From Streblospio benedicti (lineage: Eukaryota; Annelida; Polychaeta; Spionida; Spionidae): a DNA stretch of 64,000 nucleotides. This document shows positions 21,571 through 34,000 of the stretch, one piece after another. Position 1 is the first letter of the stretch, and every line of letters begins with the position of its first letter. The DNA lies in the NCBI GenBank assembly GCA_019095985.1, contig CM032664.1:58636682-58700681 (forward strand). The letters are read 5' to 3'. The position numbers and the translations under genes are program-made. The notes below the pieces were generated by a model. The model searched no databases and was not told the DNA's origin. It saw only the letters and a list, made by a program, of their open reading frames with translations.

Positions 21571-23700
21571 TTCCCGGGGACGACCTGCGACTACCCATGG
21601 CAACGCAGCGGATGGCCACTGCACTTGATCAGTGAACTGTACACGCCTATTTCTTGACCTGTTTGGAACCAACCTGTGTTCCTGGAGGTCCTCAACCACA
21701 ATGGCAACAAGGGTTATGGATCTAGGTAAGGGGTCTCAATAGAAAGGTGGTCTCTTTATGAAGGTTTGGGACCACACTTAATTGTCTTATTATAGAGGTG
21801 ATTTCTTTATAGTGGCTGAATTAATTGGAAGGGAAATGGCAGGCCTGTAGCAAGGATTAGAAAAGTGAGGGGCACAGAAACGTATTGATTGGGCATAGTC
21901 TCTCCCCTGCAAAATTTTAAATTTTGCAGTAAAAATGATGGTGCGAGCGTTTGTGTCAATCTCAGCACATTTAAGGGGGGTCCAGGGATTACCCCACCCC
22001 CACCCCCACCCCTGTGGAAATTTAGAAAATAATGGCCTTTTTACGGAGGTACTCTAGATGGAGAGATCATTTTAATAAAAGTTTCTACTGGATGAATAAA
22101 TGCATGTACACTTTGGAATTGTATGTGATAATAAACCATGTATATATCTGTTTATGAAACAGTTTCACAACACATAAACTGTATATGAAGAAAAGACAGA
22201 TTTTAATCAGCGAATATGTTTTTTACATTCTCAAAATAAAAGCAAATAAAGTTTGCAATGTACAGTACAACATTTGCCTGCTTTGCAAGGAGGCGGGACG
22301 GAGGGTCCCTAGGGAGATGGGATGAAGCAGGAGCCTGAACCAAATGTCATTAAGAGTTGTGGCTTGTTGAAAATCCAATATTGGTTTTTGTTCAAATCCA
22401 AACTTGGTTTACCAGTGTTTCAATAAAAAAAAATTTGGTTTAGAATTGGAAATATATGCTTTTTGTCCAGTGTATAAAAGATAATGATGTGAAGTGTGCA
22501 TTTAAATGCCCACACCCCCATTGGGATTAGTTGAGACTATATACACACAAATAAGCTCGTAGGCTATGAAGTCAAATCAGAATTCGTACAAAATTTTAAG
22601 GCCAAATTTTTCTTGTGTCAAGCATACTAATGTAATGAAAAATACTCCAGCCGACACTGGTTTACTTCATTCATTCAATACTGTACACAACGGTGCATTG
22701 TACTCAGCTTGTATTTGATTTTTTTCTGTGGGTTCTATTTTCGTTTATATGTACCCTTTGTGATGTTGTAGAGTAATCATATTATTTTACAAATACGACA
22801 ATTGCAACGTATAGAAATCATAGAAATACATCTTTCAAATTAACACGTCCGAGCATTTATTTTGAATCAAAGTGGGCAACAGCTATATGTTTGGAAGTCA
22901 TTCTAAACGTATAAATCCATAATCCTATTACTAGGTGGTAAAAATAAACATAATACAATTCTGAACAAATGTGTACAAATTATGTAAATATATAAGTATT
23001 TATGGATATTCCAGCACTGAACAAATCCTCAAAATCACGCACAACCATCTTGCAATTGGAGAGTGTCAATGTGTAAACTTTAAAAGCATTTAAGATTTAA
23101 GTGATTTGTGCATGGTAAATTGAGTGTGAACTGATGTATTGTACACTGCTATAGACGTTGATTCATGTAAGTTTTGTAATACTCTTAAAAATCTGTCGTT
23201 GGTGGCCATTTTGAATGACCCAAAAATTAAAGGCAATATGAAATAGACAACTATGTGTCATTACATTTTTAACAAAATTTCACATTTTCGATGGTTCATA
23301 TAGTTAAATATACTTTGTAATAATATAGTTTGCGTATATAGCCATGTCCACTATCTTGGATGCCATCTTGAATTATGTCCAAATGCAAATTCATTCTCTT
23401 AAATATTCTCAGCATGTTAAATATTATAATTTAGAATGACGTATTGATCAATATTATATGAAGATCTGCAAAAGTTTTCTAACAGTTAAAAAAAGTCATA
23501 ATGTCGGCCATTTTGGCGGCCATTTTGAAAATTTTCCCTTGTGCTGATTTGAGTAAACTTTTCCCCCTTGAAAGTACACACACCAAGGATTCCATTTCAA
23601 TCATCCAATAATTTTGTCCCACTGACCAATATTAAAGTGTGCATATTTTCTTGTTTTGTTTTCTTTGTTTATTTGTGTGGATACTGCAGCCATCAACTTG
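21571..23700. other. no gene; weak repeat traces
   Basis: Contains a decayed sequence at 21728-21830 (GGTCTCAATAGAAAGGTGGTC) resembling the element at 41048-41183, and a GGCCATTTTGGCGGCCATTTTG block near 23505-23530 of a type common in dispersed repeats. No coding exon recognised. Confidence 0.4.
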
Positions 23701-23713
23701 CTGATGATTATAG

Positions 23714-24088
23714 CAGAGGGAGGCCACGTGGTGTTTTATTGACCTCCAGAGGCAGATTAGGTAACCAACTGAGCCTCGGGCAGTGGAGGGATCACACTAG
23801 CTATTATTTTCAAACTAGGTGAGTTATTTTATATGCAGAGGGGTGACTGTCCTCTACACGGGGCATGCCTTTTAACTAGGCTTCCAACCTCACGCTTGGT
23901 GTCGACACCTTCTAGTTTATACTGTACTGTGGCGACACGGTCGGTGGAGATCAGCAGTGCAGTGGCAGACGTATGATGTATTGGTTTGGGCGACACTAAG
24001 CCTACCATGGCAGGGCGCTGCTAACTTGAGACGCAGGCAAATCACGTTTTGAGATCGTACTCACTGACCACTGTACCACCAAAGACCA
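23714..24088 (-). mobile_element. tRNA-derived SINE, copy 1
   Basis: On the minus strand the head reads TGGTACAGTGGTCAGTGAG, a pol III A box in a tRNA-like context. The body shares many blocks with the copy at 26150-26528: GAGGCCACGTGGTG, ACCTCCAGAGGCAG, CCAACTGAGCCTCGGG, GATCACACTAGCTAT, CTACACGGG. It lies about 290 bases upstream of the TXNL1 start codon. Confidence 0.7.
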
Positions 24089-24373
24089 CATCTAGTATGT
24101 GTTTTTGTTCATGTGTTGTTGTTGTGTGTGATTTTGTTTGTTTCTTGTTTTTCACGTCTAGTCTGTACTATGAATACATCCTGTATACATCGATACCTCC
24201 GGCCTTATCATTACAGCCCACCACTGCTTGCACTCATTTCGAACAGGTGTGTCCTACGGTCCTAGTACCCCAGTTGTCTCGTCGTCTACCGTAACAAACC
24301 TAACAAAACCAACCCGGCAACTTAACCACACACAAATTTTTAAGGAAAAAAACATTATATTAATAGATTCACA

Positions 24374-27300
24374 ATGGCTGGAGCTGTAAAGAATATTGAA
24401 ACTGATGCAGATTTTCAACCAGAATTAACAAATGCTGGAGCTAAACTTGTTGTTGTTGATTTCTACGCAGTTTGGTAAGGGTTTTTATTAGCGATAATAT
24501 AAGCAAAAAATTCTATTGTGATTTGTCATTCTTATTTTTTAAGCAAAACAAAGCTTTCCTTTTTGTCAAACTATGGGTGTATTGTTGTACCTTTGCTTAA
24601 AGGTGTTATCGTTCATCTTACTCTTCATGTAAAAGTTCTATTTCTGCCTAATAAAAAATTAGAGTTTAGAATTATATATTTAGACCCAGGATTAATGATT
24701 AAAATTTAAGTCCTGGGACTCATAGATCTAGTCTAGATCACCCAGCAAAACCAGGGGCACATCACTTACTTCTTTAGCATTATATATTATGTTGCCACAG
24801 AACTGGGATGGTCTAGATCTATCTAGAATGTAAGTCAGTGTTAATAAAGTATGCAATACTTGCACTCTTGGCTGGCAGGAATGATATAGAGGTTTACAGT
24901 GACTGGTAGACAGCGGAACTGAAATCCGTGAATGAATGTTAATTCCGATAATGAGATTTCAAACAGCATCGAAATCATTACATAATGTAATGTATTTGAC
25001 ACCAACAATGTTTGACACCATTCAAGGTAGATGTTCAATATATCTTCAGTGTATCAATGTGAAATGTTTAAAACCGGCATAATCGAATAACATTCATTCA
25101 CAGTTATCCGTTCACTTGTTTAGATCTGAATCTGATGGATAGTAACATGATTTTCTATTCAAGTGTCATACCGTGTCAAGTTTTATCGCTTATATGGAAG
25201 CAAATGGAAATCCGTGAACGAGTGTTAATCCAATCATGTGGTTTTAAACCTTTATGCATCAAAGATCATAGGAATTTTGACATCATTTGAAATTATCAGG
25301 GATCAATATCAACCTGGATCGAGGTTCAATATATCTTCAATGTGTCAATGTGAATTGTTTAAAACTGCATGATCTGAATAACTTTCATTTGCACATTTCC
25401 CCTCTGACATCAGTCTAGATAAAAGTATGTACAGAACTTTTTTTATAGACGTGTAGAACAATCTATCCAGGACCCTCGGACTCATGGTTTCAAAATATGC
25501 AAGTTTCTAGATGAATCACGGCATCACATTGCTTCTTTCAAAATCTATTTGTTCAGCTTTTATGTTTAACTTTTAAAAGACATAAAATATTAGGACAGGT
25601 CAACCCATTTTTTACAAAAGATAGAGCCAGTATTTCTGATGCTGTATAGCTTACTCGAATGTTAGGTTTTATGTATTATTATCAGGGATTCAGGGTTCTA
25701 ATGAGTGACTCAGAATTTAGCTAAAATAGATAAAATGTCCATTTTTTGTGGAGGACATACCCCAAACTCCCCTTACTCTTCACATAGTTTGAGATATATC
25801 TGCCGTAAAATAAATGTCATATCATGGGGATATAGTAAGTTGCATCATCAATGTATTCTTATGTGTTTAATTAATGAAATGCAGTCATGTAACATATTCT
25901 TGCTTCTGTATGAATAGATTTTCGAAAGCAGATTTTGTTGGCCACATATGTAATTATTACGTTAATCTTTTTTTTACGTTAATGTTTAGGTGCGGTCCAT
26001 GTCAAAGAATTGCTCCCAAATTTGAACTGCTGTCATCAAAATATCCTAATGCTCTATTTTTGAAAGTAGATGTGGACAAATGTCCGGTATGTATAGTATT
26101 TATATGTACTTCATTATTTATGTCCTAAGTACCTTCTAAGGTGTATCGGACGGTGAGGCCACGTGGTGTTGGTACATGGACCTCCAGAGGCAGGCTAGGT
26201 AGCCAACTGAGCCTCGGGTGTGTGGGGGGATCACACTAGCTATAGTTTTCAAACTAGGTGAGTTCTTTTACGTGCAGAGGTGTGGCTCTCCTCTACACGG
26301 GACACGCCTTTTAACGAGGCTTCCGAACCTCCGCTTGGCGTCGCTACCGTCTAGTAGTAACACTGTACGGTGGCGACGTGCTCGGTGGAAATCAGCAACT
26401 CAGTGGCAGACGCACGACGTAATGGTTATGGCGACCACTGTGTCTGCCATGACCGGGCCGCGAACTTACGACGCAAACAACTCCTGTTTTCAAGTCGTAC
26501 GCTCTAACCACTGAGCTACTAAGGACCACTGTACTACGGTTTCTAATAATTATTCTTATTACTATGATACATTATAGGCATTAGTAATTGCAGGTCTTGA
26601 TATATCTTACTGGAAAGTTAAATTTGTGAGTTTTCAGACCCATCAAATGACATACAGTACCGCATAATTATAAAAACAATGCTTGTGGTACGTTTGTTAA
26701 AGGAAAGCTTTTATTTGATTGTAGGATGTTGCTCAAAGTAATGGAGTTTCTGCTATGCCCACCTTCTTATTTTTTCCAACTGTACAAAAAGTTGATTCAA
26801 TGAGAGGGGCAGATGAGAATGCCTTAGAAGAAAAAATTAAGAAATGGTATGGAACGGACGAAGAGGAAGGAGCACCTGTAAAAGGACATGTAAGATTGCG
26901 AATCCTTCACTCGGTGTTTTGAGTACAGTCTGCTGAAAACAGCAGCATTGGAAAATGTAACATTTATAATAATTGTCAATAAATATGTTGACTTTATATA
27001 TGTTTATTTTGTCTAATTGTTTTGTTTGTTTTTTTGTTGTTTTTTGTATATGCCGCATATGCGTAACTGATAATTACTTTTAACTTTCAGATGGATCTTT
27101 CATCATTTATAACGAAGGCAGGCTGTGAATGTCTGAATGAAGATGACGAACATCCACTAGGGCACGCCCTTAGTTCCAAAGGAGGTTACTTGCAATCAGA
27201 TTGTGATGAACAGGTGAGTTAGTTGAACGTAGATCACTTTACCTATAGTTTTAGATAGTATTTTGATATTTGTGGAGCCTATCAGGAGAACCTAAGTGTA

Positions 27301-29788
27301 TCACATGTTGCCTTTAATGGTATAGTAGAATGTTTTTTATTGACAAATGTTACATTTGTAATTATAATATAGTTGCAAAATACATATTTATACTTGTAAC
27401 ACCCAGCCCTATGGGCTTAATTGTCACAATTTTAATTTAAGAAAAATTATGAATAAATACCCAAGATAATAAGAAACACGTACGTAAACTTATAAATCCC
27501 TATCAGAAACATATATTCAATAATATATATAAATAATACATATAAATAAAAATAATTATCAAGCAGATTGACTAATAGTGGAATGAAAAGTTGAACATTT
27601 ATTTATCTTTATATTTACAATTTTTTCTTTCATGGAAAATTTTCAAAAGATATTTTGCAAATTTTCTTATATGTTTGGAACTAAGCACATTGTAAAGACA
27701 ACTTGGTATACGTGTTGAGTCTCTTCCGGATCAAGATGTCCCTATGGTGACATTTTAGACCACTTTTGTTAAAGAAAAGTTCCCATCTCCATTACTCCGT
27801 CATATGAAACCACTCCCCACGGTGGATTTATATTCCGTTGCGACAACAACGAATGCCTTACTTGACATTTCGACGTACATTCTGTGGGACAGAAACAGGG
27901 TTTTCAGAACATTAATACTATATATATTCTTTGTAAGAAAATTAATCTACACTCCCAAACAGTCATTTTACACTGTTAAATTCAAGCTCCAAATACTCAT
28001 TTCTATGTGAAAAGCCCTGACATTATGATAGGCTTCACATTGGGCAAGTTCCATTTGCATAAAAATGCTATCTAAAATATGTTGATATTCGTTAGTAAAA
28101 CACCAGCTCTCTCGATTGAAAAGGTGTTTTTTTAATGTTTTAATAACGTTATATAAAGATCAGCCTCAAGAAATTTGAAAACTTTGTATGGATAGTACAG
28201 CCTGGAGTCATTTTCCTAAATACTATAGTAATTTTTGTACAATAAAGAAAACATCTACATATAGTTTAACGTTGAGAAGGTCTTTCAAAATAACAGGTCT
28301 AACCTGCCATATTCTATCAACAGGGTAAAAGTCGTATGTTTGAAATAGATTTTTAGCACATAAATCCGTAATCCAGTAATTACATGGTTAAAATAAGACA
28401 GTGAATGCATTTTTTTAAATTTGAATACCCATCAATTTCTTTATATATGTAAGCATTTTGAACGATGGTGGAAAATTATATAATTTAGACTTAAAATTGT
28501 TGAAATGGTTTTGTTCGCCAGTGTTTTTAATTGTCAATTTGTCAATATGTTTTCCGTCGCTGATATGGAAGAGTTAAGTGATGAGGAATGGCAGAAATGA
28601 AACGTCAGGTTCTAGATTCATTGAATTATTGCTATATCTTTTCAGTTGATAATTTCTCTGCAATTCTCACAAAAGATGAAGCTGCATTCAATGAAATTGA
28701 CCGGACCTGCAGGTGAATTTACTTACAATTATTTCATTTTTGCTTATTATCATAATACACATATAGACTGATGGGTATCGTAATTATGTGAAAAAACCCT
28801 AACTACAGGACTGAGATTTTGAAAATATTTATCATAGCGTAAAGTTAAAAAATTGGTTGAATTAGATTTTTTGATGCTTGTGATCAAATAGGAAAGAGAG
28901 CTAAAATTTATAACTTTATTTTATTCAGATAAAGGGGCGAAGACCGTGAAGATATTTATTAATCAGCCAGCCAGTCTGGATTTTGATAAGGCCGAAGGGA
29001 TGACTGCTGTACAAGAGTTTGTGTAAGTAAATGTAAATGTGGTGGTTTATAGTCCTGATCCCAGTATGGCTCTCATGACTTTACAATTTACAGTATTGAT
29101 ACTTCATAGTTAACCAAAATTGCGTCGTTAGGCATTTACACTTTCCTGTACGTACTTGTAAAATAAAATGTTTGTATTTCTTGTCTTGTCCACTCAGATT
29201 GACTCCTGAAGATATTGAACCTGGGGCGATCATCCCGCTACGATATGTCAAATTCCAGAATATTGACAATGTGACGGTGAGTTTCATGGTAAACCATTGA
29301 AAGGTGACAGAGAGTTATTATGTATTCTTGATTCTACAGTCCAAATAAGTCTGTTTTTATGATTGAAAACATGTACAATTCTTATTCCTACATCTTAATG
29401 TAAAACTAGAAATGTTTGTGCATGATTTAATTTGCGAATTTCTTGGGTAGGTGCAAAAACTCAAACTTAAATAGTCAGCAAACATTAACAGCCTATGTAA
29501 AGTAGGTCCAGGATGCATCTAAATCGCAAAATTAAATAGTCACAAAATAATTTCATAGATGAAAATCGCAAAATTTAATAGCCACGAAATATTCTAGTTT
29601 TACAGTAATTCAAACTGGCTATAATAATCATTATATTTTGATGAATGTTGCAGATCTTCGTAAAGGACAACCAAGAAGGTGGTGAAGTTACACAGATAGA
29701 TCATCTCGCTCTGTTTGGCAGTCCAATGAACACAACCAACATGACAGAGTTCAAGAGAGTCGCCGGAAAGAAAGGAGAGAGCCATTGA
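24374..29788 (+). CDS. TXNL1: thioredoxin-like protein 1 (thioredoxin + PITH domains)
   Basis: Eight coding exons: 24374-24474, 25990-26086, 26725-26889, 27091-27213, 28646-28712, 28929-29022, 29198-29276, 29654-29788; 861 nt, 286 residues (human 289), all GT-AG. The N-terminal thioredoxin fold has the active site WCGPC split by intron 1 (W34, C35, C38), and the cis-Pro motif AMPTFLFF. The C-terminal PITH domain includes the NQPASLDFD and LRYVKFQNI blocks. In other animals TXNL1 is a cytosolic redox protein that binds the 19S proteasome (PSMD14/Rpn11) through PITH. The start is the first ATG after a leader (CACAATGGC) and matches the family. It is convergent with WDR61. Confidence 0.97.
26150..26528 (-). 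mobile_element. tRNA-derived SINE, copy 2
   Basis: On the minus strand it begins CCTTAGTAGCTCAGTGGTTA, an A box with a paired D arm (GCTC..GAGC), followed by a B-box-like GTTCGCGGCCC, then the same body as copy 1. It is inside TXNL1 intron 2, opposite to the gene, and explains the 98-codon plus-strand frame there. Confidence 0.75.
29399..29605. mobile_element. MITE with CTGTAAAACTAGAA ends, copy 1
   Basis: Left end TGTAAAACTAGAAATGTTTG and right end ATTCTAGTTTTACAG followed by TA are inverted. The interior repeats AAATCGCAAAATT-type blocks. It lies in TXNL1 intron 7. The same element occurs reversed at 52393-52531, and a similar end (TACTGTAAAACTAGAAAT) at 41371-41388. Confidence 0.65.
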
Positions 29789-29970
29789 TCGAGAACAGAT
29801 GTTATATTTTTGTTTTTGTTTTGCATGCTCAGCAATTGTAAGAAATGAAACATTTTCGCTGAATTTTCCATGCCATTTGGATATGGTGTTACAAATGATT
29901 AAGTGTTATTTTTGCCAATGAAGATTTTATTTATGGATCAAATAATGATTGTGTATAAAGTTTAAAATCA

Positions 29971-29976
29971 AATAAA
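29971..29976 (+). promoter_or_regulatory. TXNL1 poly(A) signal
   Basis: AATAAA 183 bases after the TXNL1 stop codon; the first canonical hexamer in the 3' flank. Confidence 0.5.
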
Positions 29977-30448
29977 CATTCATATACTGGTAGATCTAAT
30001 TTAAATATTTCCCAATAAGTTGTTGAAACATATTAAGCAGTATATTTAGGAATTCTATAAACAAAATAAAATGATAAGTGTTACATTGTATTAATAATAA
30101 ACAAAATATTACATCCTTTAGTTTTTATTTCCATTTAAATAAAAGGGACACATTTTTTAACAATGGAGATTTTTTTTAGCATATTTGTTTGTTGGTTATA
30201 TCGTTCATACGTGGGTATAGTGGTATACACATAAAAATACCATATTTGCTATCAATGTAAAATATGTAAGACGTAACTGCATACTTGCTGTAAAATAAAG
30301 ACTATGGCATACTCGTAGTATTGGTTCGTTGCAATCTATATACGAGTGGACTATTTAGCAATAGCTGCAATACTTGATATACTCATTATGCAGCAAACAA
30401 TGCCATCAATATTGATGACCATGTGTATGTCCAGCAACAAAATGTTAA

Positions 30449-30716
30449 CATTTTCAAACTTCTCTCTCGCACATCTTTTTAGCAAGCATATTTCTACCAA
30501 CGATAGACCTAGCAGAATACAGGCTTTACAACCAGCTGCTTGGGATGATGGTATCATTCTGGTCTCACAACCTTGGTGTTGCGAGTTTGAGTCCCGCCAT
30601 GGCCACTTGATATAATCAATTGGGCATTCAGGATTGTAAACTTGTCTTCAGCCAATTCTATCGTTGGTAGAAATATGCTTGCTTAAAAATGTGTGCGAGA
30701 GAAAAGTTTGAAAATG
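30449..30716. mobile_element. foldback element carrying a tRNA-like insert
   Basis: Arms 30449-30506 and 30658-30716 are reverse complements at about 54 of 58 positions (CATTTTCAAACTT ... ACCAACGATAG). The loop contains a tRNA-like sequence (30535-30615). It lies between the convergent ends of TXNL1 and WDR61. Confidence 0.7.
30535..30615 (+). repeat. tRNA-like SINE head, copy 1
   Basis: Sequence GCTGCTTGGGATGATGGTAT followed by a B-box-like GAGTTTGAGTCCC and GCCACTTGATATA. A second copy with about 90 percent identity is at 63090-63172. No full cloverleaf is present. Confidence 0.55.
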
Positions 30717-31075
30717 TATCCGCAAGCACTGAAAAACACATATCAAAATTTTAACACAGATTTACATTGGATAAAAATACATGATAATTTTCAACAATAC
30801 ATGTACATATAACTTTTGAAATTATTTTAAAACCTTTATCAATATGGCAATCTTAGCAATACTCCTTAAACATTTCAAAATCAAACTTTACAATTGATGA
30901 ATGGCTTTCTAGATCTCCATCATCCAAGCATACAGACAATTAAATTTGATAATATATCACTTGTCTGCATAATGCTTCAATTTTAAGATTCTATACAGCC
31001 GAATGGCCTAATGATTAGCCTCAATTCTATATTTGCATAGAATGCACAGTTTTGGTCTTTTTTTCTATTTTCCTG

Positions 31076-34000
31076 TTATTGTGGGACGTCGTACACATGC
31101 AATGCTCGGTCTTCAGACACGGACGCAATTTTACCACCTGAGCTGTTATAGCGCGAACACCAAACCTTAAATTAAAAAACCTTAAGATTAAATACTAACT
31201 CTTACATTTATTACATGATTAGACTCGAACACAAAATAAACAGACCAAAAAGAGGTTGTAAAAATTTTAAATTGATTTTTTAAAATTAACAGCAATTTTT
31301 TCTTTACCTGATCTAAATGATCATAAAACGAATGCACACATTGACGGGTCCCAGCGTCCCAGACTTTCACGGTTTTGTCTGAAGAACTGAAGCATTAAAA
31401 AAAATTATGATTTAACTTCACATTCAGACTTCAAATGTTGGTCTAAACAAAAGTAACAAAGCAATGCATAATAAAACACAACAGATAATATAGTCAAAAA
31501 GGTACAAATTTTATTCAAATCACAAATTTTACATCTTCGATGCTTTCTCAAGTGAAAAAAAACTTGAGAAAGCATTGAAGATGCGAAAATTTGTGATATG
31601 AATAAAATTTCGTACCTTTTTGACTATATTATCCGTTCTGTTTTATTATGATATGGTACGAGCAGCTCCAAGAACTTTTTTATAATAGCATTGAATGCAT
31701 TATCAATTGCTTGGCAGAACACTGAGAGTAGAATTTCATTATTGAATCGTACCATGATGTGAAATGTGTGTTGTCGGGTGAGAAGTGAACGTTCAGCACC
31801 CAGGATCCGTGTCCGGAGAGGGTGCCCGCCAGATTGGCATGTTGCCTGAAAACAAAGGCAACAACATAATTGTAAATGTGGTTATTTATAGTCGCAATTC
31901 ACTGTTTATCGTGCGCTAGAAACTTTACATATTTACACCAGGTCATCGGCTGCATCCTTGCCACACTATATCCTTCTCAACTCCCTGGGGAGCATACAGC
32001 ACATCCCTGCCGTAGCGCAGACGTGCTAATCACTCACATTGGCGTTCACTCGCCTGACCTGTACCTATTTAACGTGTAGGTGCCACGGAGCAGTGTGCAA
32101 CGTGTTAGAGGTAGGTTTGTCAACACACACTATCAGACCCCAGTCCAACTCCCTATCCACTCGGCTAAAGAAGCATAATACTAAACCAAGTTCCAATTTG
32201 GTGATATTTTAAACTTAACTTTGAACTCTTTCTTAGTAATCGAACATGAACAACATGTACACTGACACATTTAATTGAACAGCAGAGTTACTATATATAA
32301 TTACTATATATCTGATAGTGAACATCTGAATATGTTCAATCATCAAGACAAAGTTCTCACAATTCTTAGCGGAATAATAACTCTCTTCAATGAACGTGTT
32401 TTAATGAGACACTTGGTGTAACTACATCATGATTTATTGTAGCTTTGTAGGTATAAAAACCCCTTTCACAAACATTGAACAACAACAGCCTTAGGACACA
32501 TTTTCTACCATTATACACTGAAAGTTGCTTTTGTACATCACTGCCATAGAGTATTGAACATGTTCAAAAATTACGTTTTTACACTTGAATGGCATAAATG
32601 AATTGTAGAATGAAAACTTTTATGTCAGCTCTCGACCCAGGCTGATTCTTTTCTTACGACGATCATATTACACTTTCCATAGATAAGAGAATTGTAAGAT
32701 GGTAAATGCATACAAATTTTGTGAAAAGAGTTTTACTCACACGTCATAGATTTTTATATGACTGTCATCTGAAGCGGTTACAAGTAATTGCGAATCCGGA
32801 GAGAAACAAAGACCACGGATCGGCATAGCATGACCTACAATTTAAAAAATTTGAATTCATATTCTTGCATTTAGGTCTACAGCTTTTCTACATAAATGAA
32901 ATATGATAAGTCTCCAATGAACAAGAAAGCTTACCTTCAAGTGTATGCAGAAGATTCCCAGTTGTAAGATCAAAGATATTAATAATACCATCTATAGCTC
33001 CACACGCAATATATCGGCCATCAGGACTCTGGAACATTTCAAGGAAATGATTAATAACAAAATTTCATTAGAAGTGCAGAACAAGTATTATTTTTCAAAG
33101 ATGCCATATTGACAATTGTAGCAGATAATTTATGGACAGTGAAACTCACATATGCTATACTTAATGTGAACTTTCCTCTTGTATCTAATTGTGATTCTTT
33201 TTTCCCAGATTCTACTCCAAATAAGTTGATTTTTCCAGTATGACTGCCAGACGCAAGAAATCGTGAATCAGGAGAAAAAGCAATTGTCCATGCATCAACT
33301 GTAAAATGATAGAACAACATTCGATATCATGAAAAAGTTCTCTCATTGTAAAGACAAAATTGTGATTTTTGCCACTATTCAAACCAGATAATTGAATATA
33401 ATATATCAAAAATGAAAAGATAAGTGTCTACATAAATATCTATTTATTCTTTTTTTTTTTTTTAAATACTATCTATTATTCAGAAATCATAGTAAAATGA
33501 AAAACAGCTTTAAAATAAGAACTGAAAATCTAAAATAACTACAATGAATCAAATCTATCAGAAACATCAAAAGTCTAACCTGGGCCTGCATCAAATGATT
33601 TTATCTGCTTTCCAGCCTCAATGTCCCACAATCGGATATGGCTATCCAAACTGCTTGAAGCAGCCACTAATGATGGTTAAGTATATGACACTTCAAATGT
33701 ACAAGATTGTAAATTTGTAATCTTACTAATTTTGCTCAATGTGATTTGTTAGAATTCCAATCATACTGAAGACACTAACCGACCATATAAAGTTGATTGA
33801 TACAAAAGAATGTCCCATTAGTTTATTTTTAATGTATTTCAAGTTACGTTGTCTTGGTATGTTGATTTTTAGAGGGAACTTAAGGCTCAATTTATTTCTT
33901 AGTAAGGTGTATGGCATCTCAAGTGTTGGTCAAAGTATGAAATTAATAATTACAATTAAAATACCAATAGTAGTCTTATTATAAATAAGTACAGGGTACC

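Noticed and set aside
26218-26514. 98-codon plus-strand frame in TXNL1 intron 2
   Set aside because: It lies wholly inside the antisense SINE copy and has no protein-like features.
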